Of a stretch of DNA of 13,564 nt, positions 1 to 6,780 are shown piece after piece (the stretch's first letter is position 1; each line of letters begins with the position of its first letter). The position numbers and the translations under genes are program-made. The stretch is from JAAAPF01 sp046541805. GTDB taxonomy: Bacteria; Pseudomonadota; Alphaproteobacteria; Geminicoccales; Geminicoccaceae. The stretch covers positions 1 through 13,564 of the forward strand of contig JBKHCM010000092.1 of NCBI GenBank assembly GCA_046541805.1, read 5' to 3'. The notes beneath the pieces were generated by a model. The model saw nothing but the letters and a program-made list of their open reading frames with translations, made no database searches and was not told where the DNA came from.

Positions 1-1
1 T

Positions 2-757
2 CCCGCCCGCGCCGTCGAGCGCGGTCTCGCGCTCCAACACGATGCCGTCGACCGGCAGATCGGCGAGGATCGAAGCGATCGTGGCCAGCCGCAGCGACGG
101 TGGCGGCGCCCCGAGCCACGGCTCGCGGGCGTCGGCGGGCACCAGGCGCAGCCAACGGGCGGTCTCGCGGGGTACCTTGTGCAGCGCGCGGGCGACCGCC
201 TCGAAGCCCGCGGCCGTGGCCGCCGGCGTCGCCGCGAGCAGCGCCGGCTCGACCAGCTCGAGCGCCGGGCAGCCGGCCTCGGCCAGCCGGCGCAGCCCCG
301 GATTGAGCGCCTCGGCGACGGCGCGCGCCCCGGCGTCGACGTCGAGGCCGTGGACCGTGTCGTCGATCGCGCCGGCGAAGCTGCGCGGGCCCATGAGCGC
401 GAGCTTCACCGGCTTGGTGGTGGCGGCCTGCGCCCGCTCCCAGCGGCGGCGCAAGACGCCGTCGAGGTAGCGGGCGAGGCCGCGCACCGGGGTCTCCTCG
501 CCGAGCCGGCCCTCGTCGAGCAGGTCGAGGTAATCGGCCTGCAGCGCCACCAATTGGGCCACGCCACGGGCCAGCTCGGCCTCGAGCTCGTCCGCATCCC
601 ATGGTTCCTTGCGGGCGGCGCGCTCGCCGGCGAGGCGATGGCGGTGGCGGTCGATCGCCTCCTCCCAGGGCATCTCACCGTCGCGCCGGGGCGGGCGGAA
701 CGGCAACGGCGCCGGCGCCGCGACCGCGCCCGAAAGCATGGTCGAACAGCTGGTCAT
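2..757 (-). CDS. Divergent MetE-like (UROD/methionine synthase superfamily) protein, partial
   Basis: The reading frame is open from an ATG at 757 to the left edge of the window, giving 252 residues of an incomplete protein. The central part contains a KLALMGPRSFAG segment followed, after a helix, by RRLAEAGCPALELVEPALLA. This resembles the GPxT strand and the AGC...vDEPAL strand of the catalytic barrel of cobalamin-independent methionine synthases and their YxjG/YxjH-like relatives. An earlier helix (VAQLVALQADYLDLLDEG) matches the place where the family has a glutamine-rich helix and tDGE, but the aspartates are changed. An in-frame ATG at 739 has no ribosome binding site; the ATG at 757 has AGGAG at 768-772 with a 10-base spacer, so I chose it. 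Superfamily membership is a moderate call; methyl transfer to homocysteine is not shown, and the C-terminal zinc ligands lie outside the window. Confidence 0.5.
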   Translation of the reverse strand, partial: MTSCSTMLSGAVAAPAPLPFRPPRRDGEMPWEEAIDRHRHRLAGERAARKEPWDADELEAELARGVAQLVALQADYLDLLDEGRLGEETPVRGLARYLDGVLRRRWERAQAATTKPVKLALMGPRSFAGAIDDTVHGLDVDAGARAVAEALNPGLRRLAEAGCPALELVEPALLAATPAATAAGFEAVARALHKVPRETARWLRLVPADAREPWLGAPPPSLRLATIASILADLPVDGIVLERETALDGAGG

Positions 758-861
758 CGCCTTCGCTCTCCTCGTCGCCTCGGTGCCCTCGCCGCGCGCG
801 TCGAATAGCACGTTCGAGACCGAGCGTCGCCGCGGCCGGCGCGGCCACGGCGGATCGTCGC

Positions 862-1428
862 TCACCCCTCCTGGCGAACGGCCTCGAACGCGACGATCCG
901 CTCGACCGCGCAGCTGATGTCGACCTCGCCGCGGTCGATGCTGGAGCGCGCGCTGACGCCGCCCACCTGGGGCGGCCCGTCGCCACCGCTCGGATCGAAC
1001 GGGAAGCGGCCGGCCTTGTCGAGGTCGAAGGTGAGCTCGCGGGTGACGCCCCTCGGCGTCGGATCGCCGCTGCGCGGGCCGGTGGGCGTCGCCGCGATGG
1101 CCGCGGGGACGAGCGACGGGTGGTCGGCGACGGCGCGGAAATCGGCGCCGCGGGCGGGCTCGTCACGGGCTTCGTTCTTGGAAAAGAGGCTCGCCGCGTC
1201 CACTTCCATCGCGACGCCTCGAACCGCAGGGACCGCCTCGTCGTCGGCAAAACGGCCGCGGACGTCGGGGACGAGGCCGAACCTGGCGGGGTAGCCGAGG
1301 GGGTGGACCGTGACGCCGATGGAGGTATGCCCCGGGTCGAAAACGTCATTGCGGAATTCGGCGCGGGCGTCGCCGGTCGCCGTGAGGACGACCACGCCGA
1401 CCGCGAACGCGCCCAGCCAGCGGATCAT
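862..1428 (-). CDS. YceI-family periplasmic protein, compact and divergent
   Basis: A 188-residue protein with a likely Sec signal peptide (residues 1-23, ending TGDARA). The mature part follows the YceI lipocalin-like pattern: FDPGHTSIG and HPLGY near the start, a VRGRFADDE strand, NEARDE...GADFRAV in the middle (family: N..RDeHLrs.DFF), then GDPTPRGVTRELTFD (family: GdLTlrGVTkpVtl) and SSIDRGEVDISC near the end. YceI proteins bind isoprenoid-type lipids in the periplasm; some relate to acid or osmotic stress. The ATG at 1428 follows a purine-rich GAGGGAGGG run and directly opens the signal peptide. Odd points are prolines replacing the usual His-Leu and Leu residues in the two best motifs, and about ten residues missing between SIDR and EVDI, where the family usually has DFG and a loop. 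It may be divergent or beginning to decay. It lies 104 bases upstream of the MetE-like gene and could share its transcript. Confidence 0.72.
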   Translation of the reverse strand: MIRWLGAFAVGVVVLTATGDARAEFRNDVFDPGHTSIGVTVHPLGYPARFGLVPDVRGRFADDEAVPAVRGVAMEVDAASLFSKNEARDEPARGADFRAVADHPSLVPAAIAATPTGPRSGDPTPRGVTRELTFDLDKAGRFPFDPSGGDGPPQVGGVSARSSIDRGEVDISCAVERIVAFEAVRQEG

Positions 1429-1486
1429 CGAACCCTCCCTCTTCACCGATGCGACGACAGGTGCCCATGCGACCACCGCTTTCAAG

Positions 1487-2473
1487 ATGCGCGCCGTGAC
1501 GACCGAGGCACGCGCGTTCTGGATCACGCGACCCGGCGACGGCCGGGTGCTGCGGGCGGAGCTGCCGCCCCCGGGGCCGGGCGAGGTCCGCGTGCGCACG
1601 ATCATGAGCGGTATCAGCGCCGGCACCGAGCGCGTCGTGTTCACCGGCGGCGTGCCACCCAGCCAGTACGAGGCCATGCGCGCGCCGTTTCAAGAAGGTC
1701 ACTTTCCCGGCCCGGTGAAGTACGGCTACGCCGCCGTCGGCACCATCGAGGCCGGCCCGCCGGAGCGGATCGGCGAGCGCGTCTTCTGTCTGCATCCGCA
1801 CGCGAGCGCGTTCGTGGTGCCGGCCGCGGCGGCCGTGCCGGTGCCGGCGGCCGTCCCCACCGGCCGCGCCGTCCTCGCCGCCAACATGGAGACCGCCCTC
1901 AACGCCGTCTGGGACGCGGCAGCGGCGCCCGGCGAGCGCGTGGGCGTCGTCGGCGCCGGCGTCGTCGGGCTGTTGACGGCGTACGTGCTGGCGCGCTTCG
2001 GCTTCGCGCCGGTGGTCGTCGACGTCGACCCGGCGCGGGCGCGGACCGCGGCCGCGCTCGGCGTCGCCTTCGCGACGCCCGACGCGGCGGCGGGCCCGTT
2101 CGATCTGCTGATCCACGCCAGCGGCGCGCCGGCGGGCCTGATCTGGGCGCTCGAGCGCCTCGCCTTCGAGGGCCGCGTGGTCGAGCTCAGCTGGTACGGC
2201 GAGCGCGAGGTGACGCTGCCACTCGGCGCCGCCTTCCACAGCCGCCGGCTCAAGCTCGTGAGTTCGCAGGTCGGCGCCGTCGCCCGGCCGATGCGCGGGC
2301 GCGTCGACCATCGCGGCCGCCTCGCGCGCGCGCTCGCGCTCCTCGACGACGACCGCCTCGACGCGCTTTTGGACGCGACCGTGCCGCTGGCGGAGCTTCC
2401 GGCCCTGATGCGGGCGCTTGCCGCCGACGGGCGTCGCGTGCTCTGTGCGCGAGTCACTTACGGCGACACATGA
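1487..2473 (+). CDS. Medium-chain dehydrogenase/reductase, BchC-like (annotated as zinc alcohol dehydrogenase in relatives)
   Basis: A 328-residue NAD(P)-dependent oxidoreductase of the medium-chain superfamily. The N-terminal GroES-like domain carries SGISAGTE (residues 41-48), the form seen in BchC-type proteins, where classical zinc enzymes have SGICGTD. The GHE zinc motif is also absent, replaced by KYGYAAVG at 78-85. The Rossmann fold starts with VGVVGAGVVG (152-161) and an acidic strand end (VVVDVDP, 177-182), which favours NAD over NADP. The segment AANMETALNAVWD (131-143) leads into the Rossmann domain. The ATG at 1487 was chosen because homology starts right after it (ARAFW at 9-13); it has no clear Shine-Dalgarno, and a GTG at 1496 is possible. 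The start is divergent from the YceI gene across 58 bases. The gene is followed 18 bases later by the PTPS-like gene, so it is the first gene of the four-gene plus-strand operon. Substrate unknown; presumably an alcohol or aldehyde on the locus product. Confidence 0.82.
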   Translation: MRAVTTEARAFWITRPGDGRVLRAELPPPGPGEVRVRTIMSGISAGTERVVFTGGVPPSQYEAMRAPFQEGHFPGPVKYGYAAVGTIEAGPPERIGERVFCLHPHASAFVVPAAAAVPVPAAVPTGRAVLAANMETALNAVWDAAAAPGERVGVVGAGVVGLLTAYVLARFGFAPVVVDVDPARARTAAALGVAFATPDAAAGPFDLLIHASGAPAGLIWALERLAFEGRVVELSWYGEREVTLPLGAAFHSRRLKLVSSQVGAVARPMRGRVDHRGRLARALALLDDDRLDALLDATVPLAELPALMRALAADGRRVLCARVTYGDT

Positions 2474-2491
2474 ACGCGGGGGGAAACGAGG

Positions 2492-2899
2492 ATGTACAGC
2501 GTGACCGTGCGTGACCACTTCATGATCGCGCACAGCTTCGCGGGCGAGGTGTTCGGCCCCGCCCAGGCGCTCCACGGCGCCACCTATAACGTCGACGTGA
2601 CCTTCCGCCGAGCCGAGCTCGACCCCGACGGCATCGTCGTCGACATCGGCCGCGCGATCACCGCGCTCAAGGCCGTCCTCGGCGAGCTCAACTTCAAGAA
2701 CCTCGACGAGGAGGAGGCCTTCCGCGGCGTCAACACGACCACCGAATACCTCGCCGGGGTCGTTTTCGCGCGCATGGCCGCGCGCATCGAGGCCGGCGAG
2801 CTCGGCGCCCACGCCGGCGGTCTCAGCGGCCTCGCCGTCACGCTGCACGAGAGCCACGTCGCCTGGGCCGGCTATGAGGGCACGCTGCCGCGGCGATGA
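2492..2899 (+). CDS. 6-pyruvoyl-tetrahydropterin synthase/QueD-like protein with altered active site
   Basis: A 135-residue protein of the PTPS/QueD fold, typical in length. Recognisable are MIAHSF (H14, first zinc histidine), LHGATYNVDV (27-36), DPDGIVVDIGRAITALK (44-60), NTTTEYLA (81-88) and the C-terminal VTLHESHVAW (117-126, E120). Canonical QueD has C..LHGH. Here the catalytic cysteine position is A24 and the third zinc histidine is A30 (LHGA). The LDHHYLN motif bearing the catalytic histidine is LNFKNLDE (66-73). The usual dihydroneopterin triphosphate chemistry therefore seems unlikely; another pterin or pyrimidine reaction, or a binding role, is possible. I recall close relatives in other alphaproteobacteria with the same LHGATY motif, which would make this a defined subfamily rather than a decaying gene (memory, not checked). 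The start has a GGGGGAAACGAGG purine-rich leader. The stop overlaps the start of the glycosyltransferase by ATGA, so the two are translationally coupled. Confidence 0.85.
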   Translation: MYSVTVRDHFMIAHSFAGEVFGPAQALHGATYNVDVTFRRAELDPDGIVVDIGRAITALKAVLGELNFKNLDEEEAFRGVNTTTEYLAGVVFARMAARIEAGELGAHAGGLSGLAVTLHESHVAWAGYEGTLPRR

Positions 2900-3942
2900 G
2901 AGAGCTGATCCTCGCCGCCCCCTCCCCCCTCGACCAGGCGACCGGCGGCTACGTTTACGACCGCCAGATCGTCGCGCATCTGCGCATCGCCGGCTGGCAC
3001 GTCGAGTTCGCCGCACTGCCGCCCGGTTTTCCGGCGCCGAGCGAGGCCGAGCTGGACGCCACGGTGAGCTGGCTCGAGGGCCTCGACCCGACCGTGCCGG
3101 TGGTGGTGGACGGTCTCGCCTTCGGCGCGATGGGCCACATCGCCCCGGCCTTTCGCGACCGCTTGAAGCTCGTCGCCCTGGTCCACCACCCCCTCGCCGA
3201 CGAGACCGGGCTCGACCAGGCTGTGCGCGAGCGCTTGCGCGACGGCGAGATGCTGGCGCTCAGGGCCGCGCGCGGCGTCGTCGTGACGAGCCCCTTCACC
3301 GCCCATCGCCTCGACGCCTTCGGCGTGCCACCGGGGCGCATCCGCGTCGTCGAGCCCGGCGTCGCGCGCCGACCGCTGGCACGGGGCGGCGCCGGCGTGC
3401 CGACGCTGCTGTGCGTCGCGAGCTACACCCGCCGCAAGGGCCAAGACGTCCTCCTCGCCGCCCTCGACCGCTTGCGCGACCGCCGCTGGCGACTGGTCTG
3501 CGCCGGGATGCGCGGGCTCGATCCCGCCTTCGAGGCCGAGCTGGACGCGACCGCGGCGTCCTTCGGCGGTCGCGTCGATCTCCGCGGCCGACAGTCGGAC
3601 GCCTCGCTCGACGCCCTCTACGCCACCGCCGACGTCTTCACCCTGGCCTCGCACTACGAGGGCTACGGGATGGTCTTCGCCGAGGCGATCGCCGCCGGCC
3701 TGCCGATCGTCGCCACCGCCGGCGGCGCCAGCCGGGACACGATCCCCCGCGACGCCGCCCGCCTCGCCGGCCCCGGCGACGTCACCGGCCTCGCCGAAGC
3801 GCTCGCCGAGCTGTTGGATCGGCCCGAGCGCCGACGGGCCCTGGCGCAGGCCGCGCGTCGGGCGCGGACGCGCCAAAGCAGCTGGCCCGAGGCGGCGGGG
3901 CGCTTCGCGCAAGCGATCCGGGAGATGGCGACGTGGGACTGA
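2896..3942 (+). CDS. GT4-family glycosyltransferase
   Basis: A 348-residue retaining glycosyltransferase of the GT-B fold. The N-terminal half has a glycine-rich acceptor-side loop (QATGGYVYDRQ, 14-24) and LVALVHHPLADE (92-103). The C-terminal donor domain shows VASYTRRKGQDVLLAAL (174-190), then ASHYEGYGMVFAEAIAAG (251-268), which contains the GT4 E-x7-E signature at E255 and E263, and IVAT (271-274) after it. It would transfer a sugar from a nucleotide-sugar donor to a cytosolic acceptor; no membrane segment is evident. It starts inside the stop of the PTPS-like gene (ATGA) and its last 10 bases overlap the methyltransferase start. Tight coupling with a pterin-fold protein and the RibA/RibD enzymes suggests a small-molecule acceptor (a pterin or pyrimidine glycoside) rather than a polysaccharide. 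The acceptor is inference. Confidence 0.9.
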   Translation: MRELILAAPSPLDQATGGYVYDRQIVAHLRIAGWHVEFAALPPGFPAPSEAELDATVSWLEGLDPTVPVVVDGLAFGAMGHIAPAFRDRLKLVALVHHPLADETGLDQAVRERLRDGEMLALRAARGVVVTSPFTAHRLDAFGVPPGRIRVVEPGVARRPLARGGAGVPTLLCVASYTRRKGQDVLLAALDRLRDRRWRLVCAGMRGLDPAFEAELDATAASFGGRVDLRGRQSDASLDALYATADVFTLASHYEGYGMVFAEAIAAGLPIVATAGGASRDTIPRDAARLAGPGDVTGLAEALAELLDRPERRRALAQAARRARTRQSSWPEAAGRFAQAIREMATWD

Positions 3943-4745
3943 CCGGCGGCCTCGATTTCAGCGGCGACTGGCTGGCACTGCGCGAGCCCTTCGACCATGT
4001 CGCCCGCGCCCCGGCGGTGACGGCGGCGACCCTCGCCCATCTGGCCGGACGGACCTCCCCCCTGGTCGTCGATCTCGGCTGCGGGCGCGGCTCGAGCCTG
4101 CGCTTTCTGCGCCCGCGCCTCGGGCCGGGCGTGCGCTGGCGGCTGGTCGACCGCGATCCCGCACTGCTGGAGCAGGCGGCGCGCGCGCTCGCTCCCGGCG
4201 ATCCGGTCGAGCTCGTCACCGCGGATCTGCGCGCGGGCGATCTCGCCGAACTCGTGGCGGAGGCGGACCTGGTGACCGCTGCGGCGCTCATCGACCTCGT
4301 CGACGAGGCCTGGCTGGCGACGCTGGTCGCCGCCGTCGAGATCGCCGGCGCCGCGCTGGTCGTCACCGGCAGCGTCGACGGCCGGGTGCAGTGGGAGCCC
4401 GTGCACCCCTCGGACGGCGACATGGCCTCGGCCTACGCCCGCCACCAGGGCGGCGAGAAGGGCTTCGGCCGGGCGCTCGGCCCGGCGGCACCGGCCCGGC
4501 TGGCCGAACACGTGGCGGCCGCGGGCCGGCGGGTGGCGACCGCCCGCGGGGATTGGTCGCGCGTCGGCGATCCGCCGCTGCAGCGCGCCTATCTGGCGGG
4601 CGTGGTGGAGGCCCTCGCCGAACACGGCGTCGGCGCCGACGTGCTCGAGGCGTGGCACGCCTTTCGCCTCGAGGCGATCGCGACGGCCGCCAGCCGGCTC
4701 ACGGTCGGTCATGTCGATCTCTTCGCCGCACCGCGGGAGCGGTAG
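3933..4745 (+). CDS. Class I SAM-dependent methyltransferase
   Basis: A 270-residue methyltransferase. The motif I glycine loop is VVDLGCGRGSSL (45-56), followed by a second strand ending in LVDRDP (71-76, acidic residue for the SAM ribose), then VTADLRAGDL and ADLVTAAALIDLVDEAW, matching motifs II-III. The GTG at 3933 is the only sensible start: it lies in the 3' end of the glycosyltransferase gene, overlapping it by 10 bases, and has GGGAG about 8 bases upstream. The C-terminal part is charged, with no recognisable specificity motif, so N-, O- or C-methylation cannot be decided. It is the last gene of the plus-strand operon. Its stop lies only 12 bases from the stop of the convergent RibD-type reductase gene, leaving no room for a separate terminator. 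Confidence 0.88.
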   Translation: MGLTGGLDFSGDWLALREPFDHVARAPAVTAATLAHLAGRTSPLVVDLGCGRGSSLRFLRPRLGPGVRWRLVDRDPALLEQAARALAPGDPVELVTADLRAGDLAELVAEADLVTAAALIDLVDEAWLATLVAAVEIAGAALVVTGSVDGRVQWEPVHPSDGDMASAYARHQGGEKGFGRALGPAAPARLAEHVAAAGRRVATARGDWSRVGDPPLQRAYLAGVVEALAEHGVGADVLEAWHAFRLEAIATAASRLTVGHVDLFAAPRER

Positions 4746-4757
4746 ATGCGGCGGCCG

Positions 4758-5549
4758 TCACGCCCGCCGGTCACCGGCGCGCAGATCGAAGTCGAACAGG
4801 GTGTCGGGGCCCAGATCGTAGCGCCGACAGGGCGGGCGCAGCGCGGCCTCGAGCGTCTCGACCGCGGGCAGGGTCAAGACCGGCCGCCCCGAGCCGATCA
4901 GGAGCGGCGCCACGGCGAACTGCAGCCGGTCGAGGACCCCGGCGGCGACGAAGCTGGAGACGGTGCGCCCGCCACCCTCGATCAGCACCCGGCTCAGCCC
5001 GCGCTCGGCGAGGGCGGCGAGCACGCCGGCGGGGGGCAGGGCGCCGGTGCGGTCGGGCGCGAGCGGCGCGGTTTCGACGTGCCGCGGCAGCGCCGGGCAG
5101 ACGTCTTGGCTGTGCACGACCAGGGTCGGGGCGGCGTGGTCGGCGACCACCGACGCCTCGCGGGTGAGCCGGGCGCGCGGGTCCAGGACGACGCGCACCG
5201 GGTCGGGCCCGGCGCAATGCCGGGTGGTGAGCCGCGGCGCATCGGCGAGCACCGTGCCGATCCCGACGACGACGGCGTCCACCAGCGCGCGCAATCGGTG
5301 CAGATGGAGGATGCTCTCGCGGCAGCCGATGTAGTGCGAGTGGCCACTTTCGGTGGCGATGCGGCCGTCGAGGCTCTGCCCCAGATGCGCCACGACGAAG
5401 CGACCGCCCCGCGGCGTCGCCGCCAGATCGCCGAAGAGCGCGGCCAGCTCTCGTGGCGGCTCGAGGCTCGCCGGCGCGTCCGCGCCTTGCGCCCGGGCGC
5501 GCGCCGCCAGCACGGCCTGCCACGCGCGGTCCTCATCTGCGCTCTGCAT
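4758..5549 (-). CDS. Stand-alone RibD C-terminal (HTP) reductase, no deaminase domain
   Basis: A 263-residue protein of the RibD reductase/dihydrofolate-reductase-like fold. Residues 1-48 are an unassigned N-terminal extension. The reductase domain begins with FVVAHLGQSLDGRIATESGHS (51-71), continues with GIGTVLADAPRLTTR (96-110), PVRVVLDP (117-124) and LIEGGGRTVSSF, and ends in LFDFDLR. In E. coli RibD this domain follows a zinc cytidine-deaminase-type domain, which is absent here. Archaeal and fungal stand-alone reductases act directly on the RibA product, reducing the ribosyl to a ribityl chain with NADPH. That is the likely chemistry here. The ATG at 5549 has AGGAG at 5558-5562 with an ideal 8-base spacer; in-frame codons further upstream do not resemble the family. 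The gene is divergent from ribA across 115 bases and convergent with the methyltransferase. Confidence 0.87.
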   Translation of the reverse strand: MQSADEDRAWQAVLAARARAQGADAPASLEPPRELAALFGDLAATPRGGRFVVAHLGQSLDGRIATESGHSHYIGCRESILHLHRLRALVDAVVVGIGTVLADAPRLTTRHCAGPDPVRVVLDPRARLTREASVVADHAAPTLVVHSQDVCPALPRHVETAPLAPDRTGALPPAGVLAALAERGLSRVLIEGGGRTVSSFVAAGVLDRLQFAVAPLLIGSGRPVLTLPAVETLEAALRPPCRRYDLGPDTLFDFDLRAGDRRA

Positions 5550-5575
5550 CTTCTGCGCTCCTCGCCGGGCTCGGA

Positions 5576-5598
5576 TGCGACCATTCGGGATGGTCGCA
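5576..5598. promoter_or_regulatory. Perfect 9-bp inverted repeat in the ribD-like/ribA divergent spacer
   Basis: TGCGACCAT at 5576-5584 and ATGGTCGCA at 5590-5598 are exact reverse complements separated by the five bases TCGGG. They lie in the only spacer (5550-5664) between the divergent reductase and GTP cyclohydrolase II genes. A symmetric operator for a dimeric regulator controlling both genes is one reading; an RNA hairpin in a 5' leader is the other. The neighbouring bases 5611-5620 (TCTATGTATC) form a small AT-rich patch and may contain a -10 element, but I could not match a well-spaced -35/-10 pair on either strand. I saw no FMN riboswitch. Confidence 0.5.
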
Positions 5599-5664
5599 CG
5601 TTGTGACCCGTCTATGTATCCATCGGTTCGCGACAACGCCGCGGGCGTGTTGAGAGGTCAAAGC

Positions 5665-6780
5665 ATGTTCTTGGACGATATGACGCTGGTGGCGGTAGAT
5701 CGCTGTGTGTTCGAGCTGCGGCAGGGCCGTTGCATCGTGCTCACGGGCGAGGCCACGACACTCTTGGTGCGCGGGCTCGAGCCCGACGGCGAGCGCGGCC
5801 GACAGGTGCTGGAGGCCGTGGTTCCCGGCGAGGTCGAGCTCTTGTTGAACGGTTACCGCGCCGTGGCGCTGGGCCTGGGCGACGAACCCATCGCCGTACC
5901 CGCGGCCGGTGACGTCGGCTCGCGGACGCTCGAGCGCCTGGGCTACGGCAAGCCCACGGCCGAGGATCTCGAGATCGCGCGCACCCGCGGGCGCTCGCTC
6001 AAGGACGACGCGACCACCACCGCGGCCTTCGATCTGGCTCGGCTCGCCGAGACCGTGCCCGCCCTGTTGGCGCTGCGCTCCGGCCCCAACACCGCGGGAG
6101 CGTTCGCAGGCCTGCGCGACCGCGGCAGCGTGCTCGCGACCTCGACGCGCGCGGTCGAGACCTTCCGCCGCGCCAATGCGGCGTCGGTGCGGCGCCTCGC
6201 CGACGCGCCGGTCCCTCTGCCGCAGAGCGACGACGTGCGGTTCGTCGCCTATCGCAGCCGCGATTCCCTCGCCGACCATATCGCCGTCATCATCGGGGCC
6301 CCGCAGCCCGGCGAGGTGCCGCTCGTGCGGCTGCACTCGGCGTGCCTCACCGGCGACATCTTCCGCAGCCTGCGCTGCGACTGCGGCGAGCAGCTCGACA
6401 CCGCCATCGCCGCCATGGCCGAGAGCGGCGGGGGCGTCATCTGCTACCTCGCCCAGGAGGGTCGCGGTATCGGCATCGCCAACAAGCTCCGGGCCTATGC
6501 GCTGCAGAACGGCGGGCTCGACACGCTCGAGGCCAACGAGGCCCTCGGCTTCGCCGCCGACGAGCGCGAGTTCGCCATCGCCGCGCGGATGCTGCAGGAC
6601 TTGGGCTTCAACCGCGTGCGGTTGATGACCAACAACCCCGAGAAGATCGCGCGCCTCGCCCATTGCGGCATCGAGGTGATCGAGCGCGTCGGCGTCACCG
6701 CCACGCTGAACCCGCACAACGAGCGCTACATCCAGGCGCGGGTGGCGAAATCGGGCTATCTGCACGCGGTCAACGGTTGA
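5665..6780 (+). CDS. ribA: GTP cyclohydrolase II with an extra N-terminal domain
   Basis: A 371-residue protein. Residues from about 205 to the end are a complete GTP cyclohydrolase II. The zinc ligands are C227, C238 and C240 in HSACLTGD...LRCDCGEQL. The loop YLAQEGRGIGIANKLRAYALQ (261-281) includes the catalytic-type tyrosine Y278, and GFAADEREF (295-303) includes R301. TNNPEKI and NPHNERY follow. It should open GTP to 2,5-diamino-6-ribosylamino-pyrimidinone 5'-phosphate, releasing formate and pyrophosphate. E. coli RibA is about 196 residues. The extra ~185 N-terminal residues have the place and a faint pattern of a DHBP synthase (RibB) domain (VDRCVFELRQGRCIVL near the start) but no DDEDRENEGD motif, so no RibB activity is expected. 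The ATG at 5665 follows GAGAGG with an 8-base gap. Whether it serves riboflavin synthesis or a dedicated product is open; the neighbours suggest the second. It overlaps the creatininase gene tail to tail by 11 bases. Confidence 0.93.
   Translation: MFLDDMTLVAVDRCVFELRQGRCIVLTGEATTLLVRGLEPDGERGRQVLEAVVPGEVELLLNGYRAVALGLGDEPIAVPAAGDVGSRTLERLGYGKPTAEDLEIARTRGRSLKDDATTTAAFDLARLAETVPALLALRSGPNTAGAFAGLRDRGSVLATSTRAVETFRRANAASVRRLADAPVPLPQSDDVRFVAYRSRDSLADHIAVIIGAPQPGEVPLVRLHSACLTGDIFRSLRCDCGEQLDTAIAAMAESGGGVICYLAQEGRGIGIANKLRAYALQNGGLDTLEANEALGFAADEREFAIAARMLQDLGFNRVRLMTNNPEKIARLAHCGIEVIERVGVTATLNPHNERYIQARVAKSGYLHAVNG

Noticed and set aside
601..2514. 637-residue plus-strand open frame
   Set aside because: Arginine-rich, no family motif, antisense to the YceI gene and out of frame with the dehydrogenase; a shadow of high-GC coding sequence.
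1346..3016. 556-residue minus-strand open frame
   Set aside because: Antisense to the dehydrogenase and PTPS-like genes; His/Arg/Glu-rich composition typical of antisense frames.
4765..4779. Palindrome CGCCGGTCACCGGCG near the reductase 3' end, as a terminator
   Set aside because: Inside the coding sequence, no T-run, and such short GC palindromes are expected by chance in this base composition.
5601..5618. TTGTGA / TATGTA as a sigma-70 promoter for ribA
   Set aside because: The spacing between the two boxes is only about 6 bases, far from the required 16-18.
5550..5664. FMN riboswitch upstream of ribA
   Set aside because: The spacer is 115 bases and shows none of the conserved RFN-element blocks I know (such as GGGGCAGGGTG); only the simple inverted repeat is evident.
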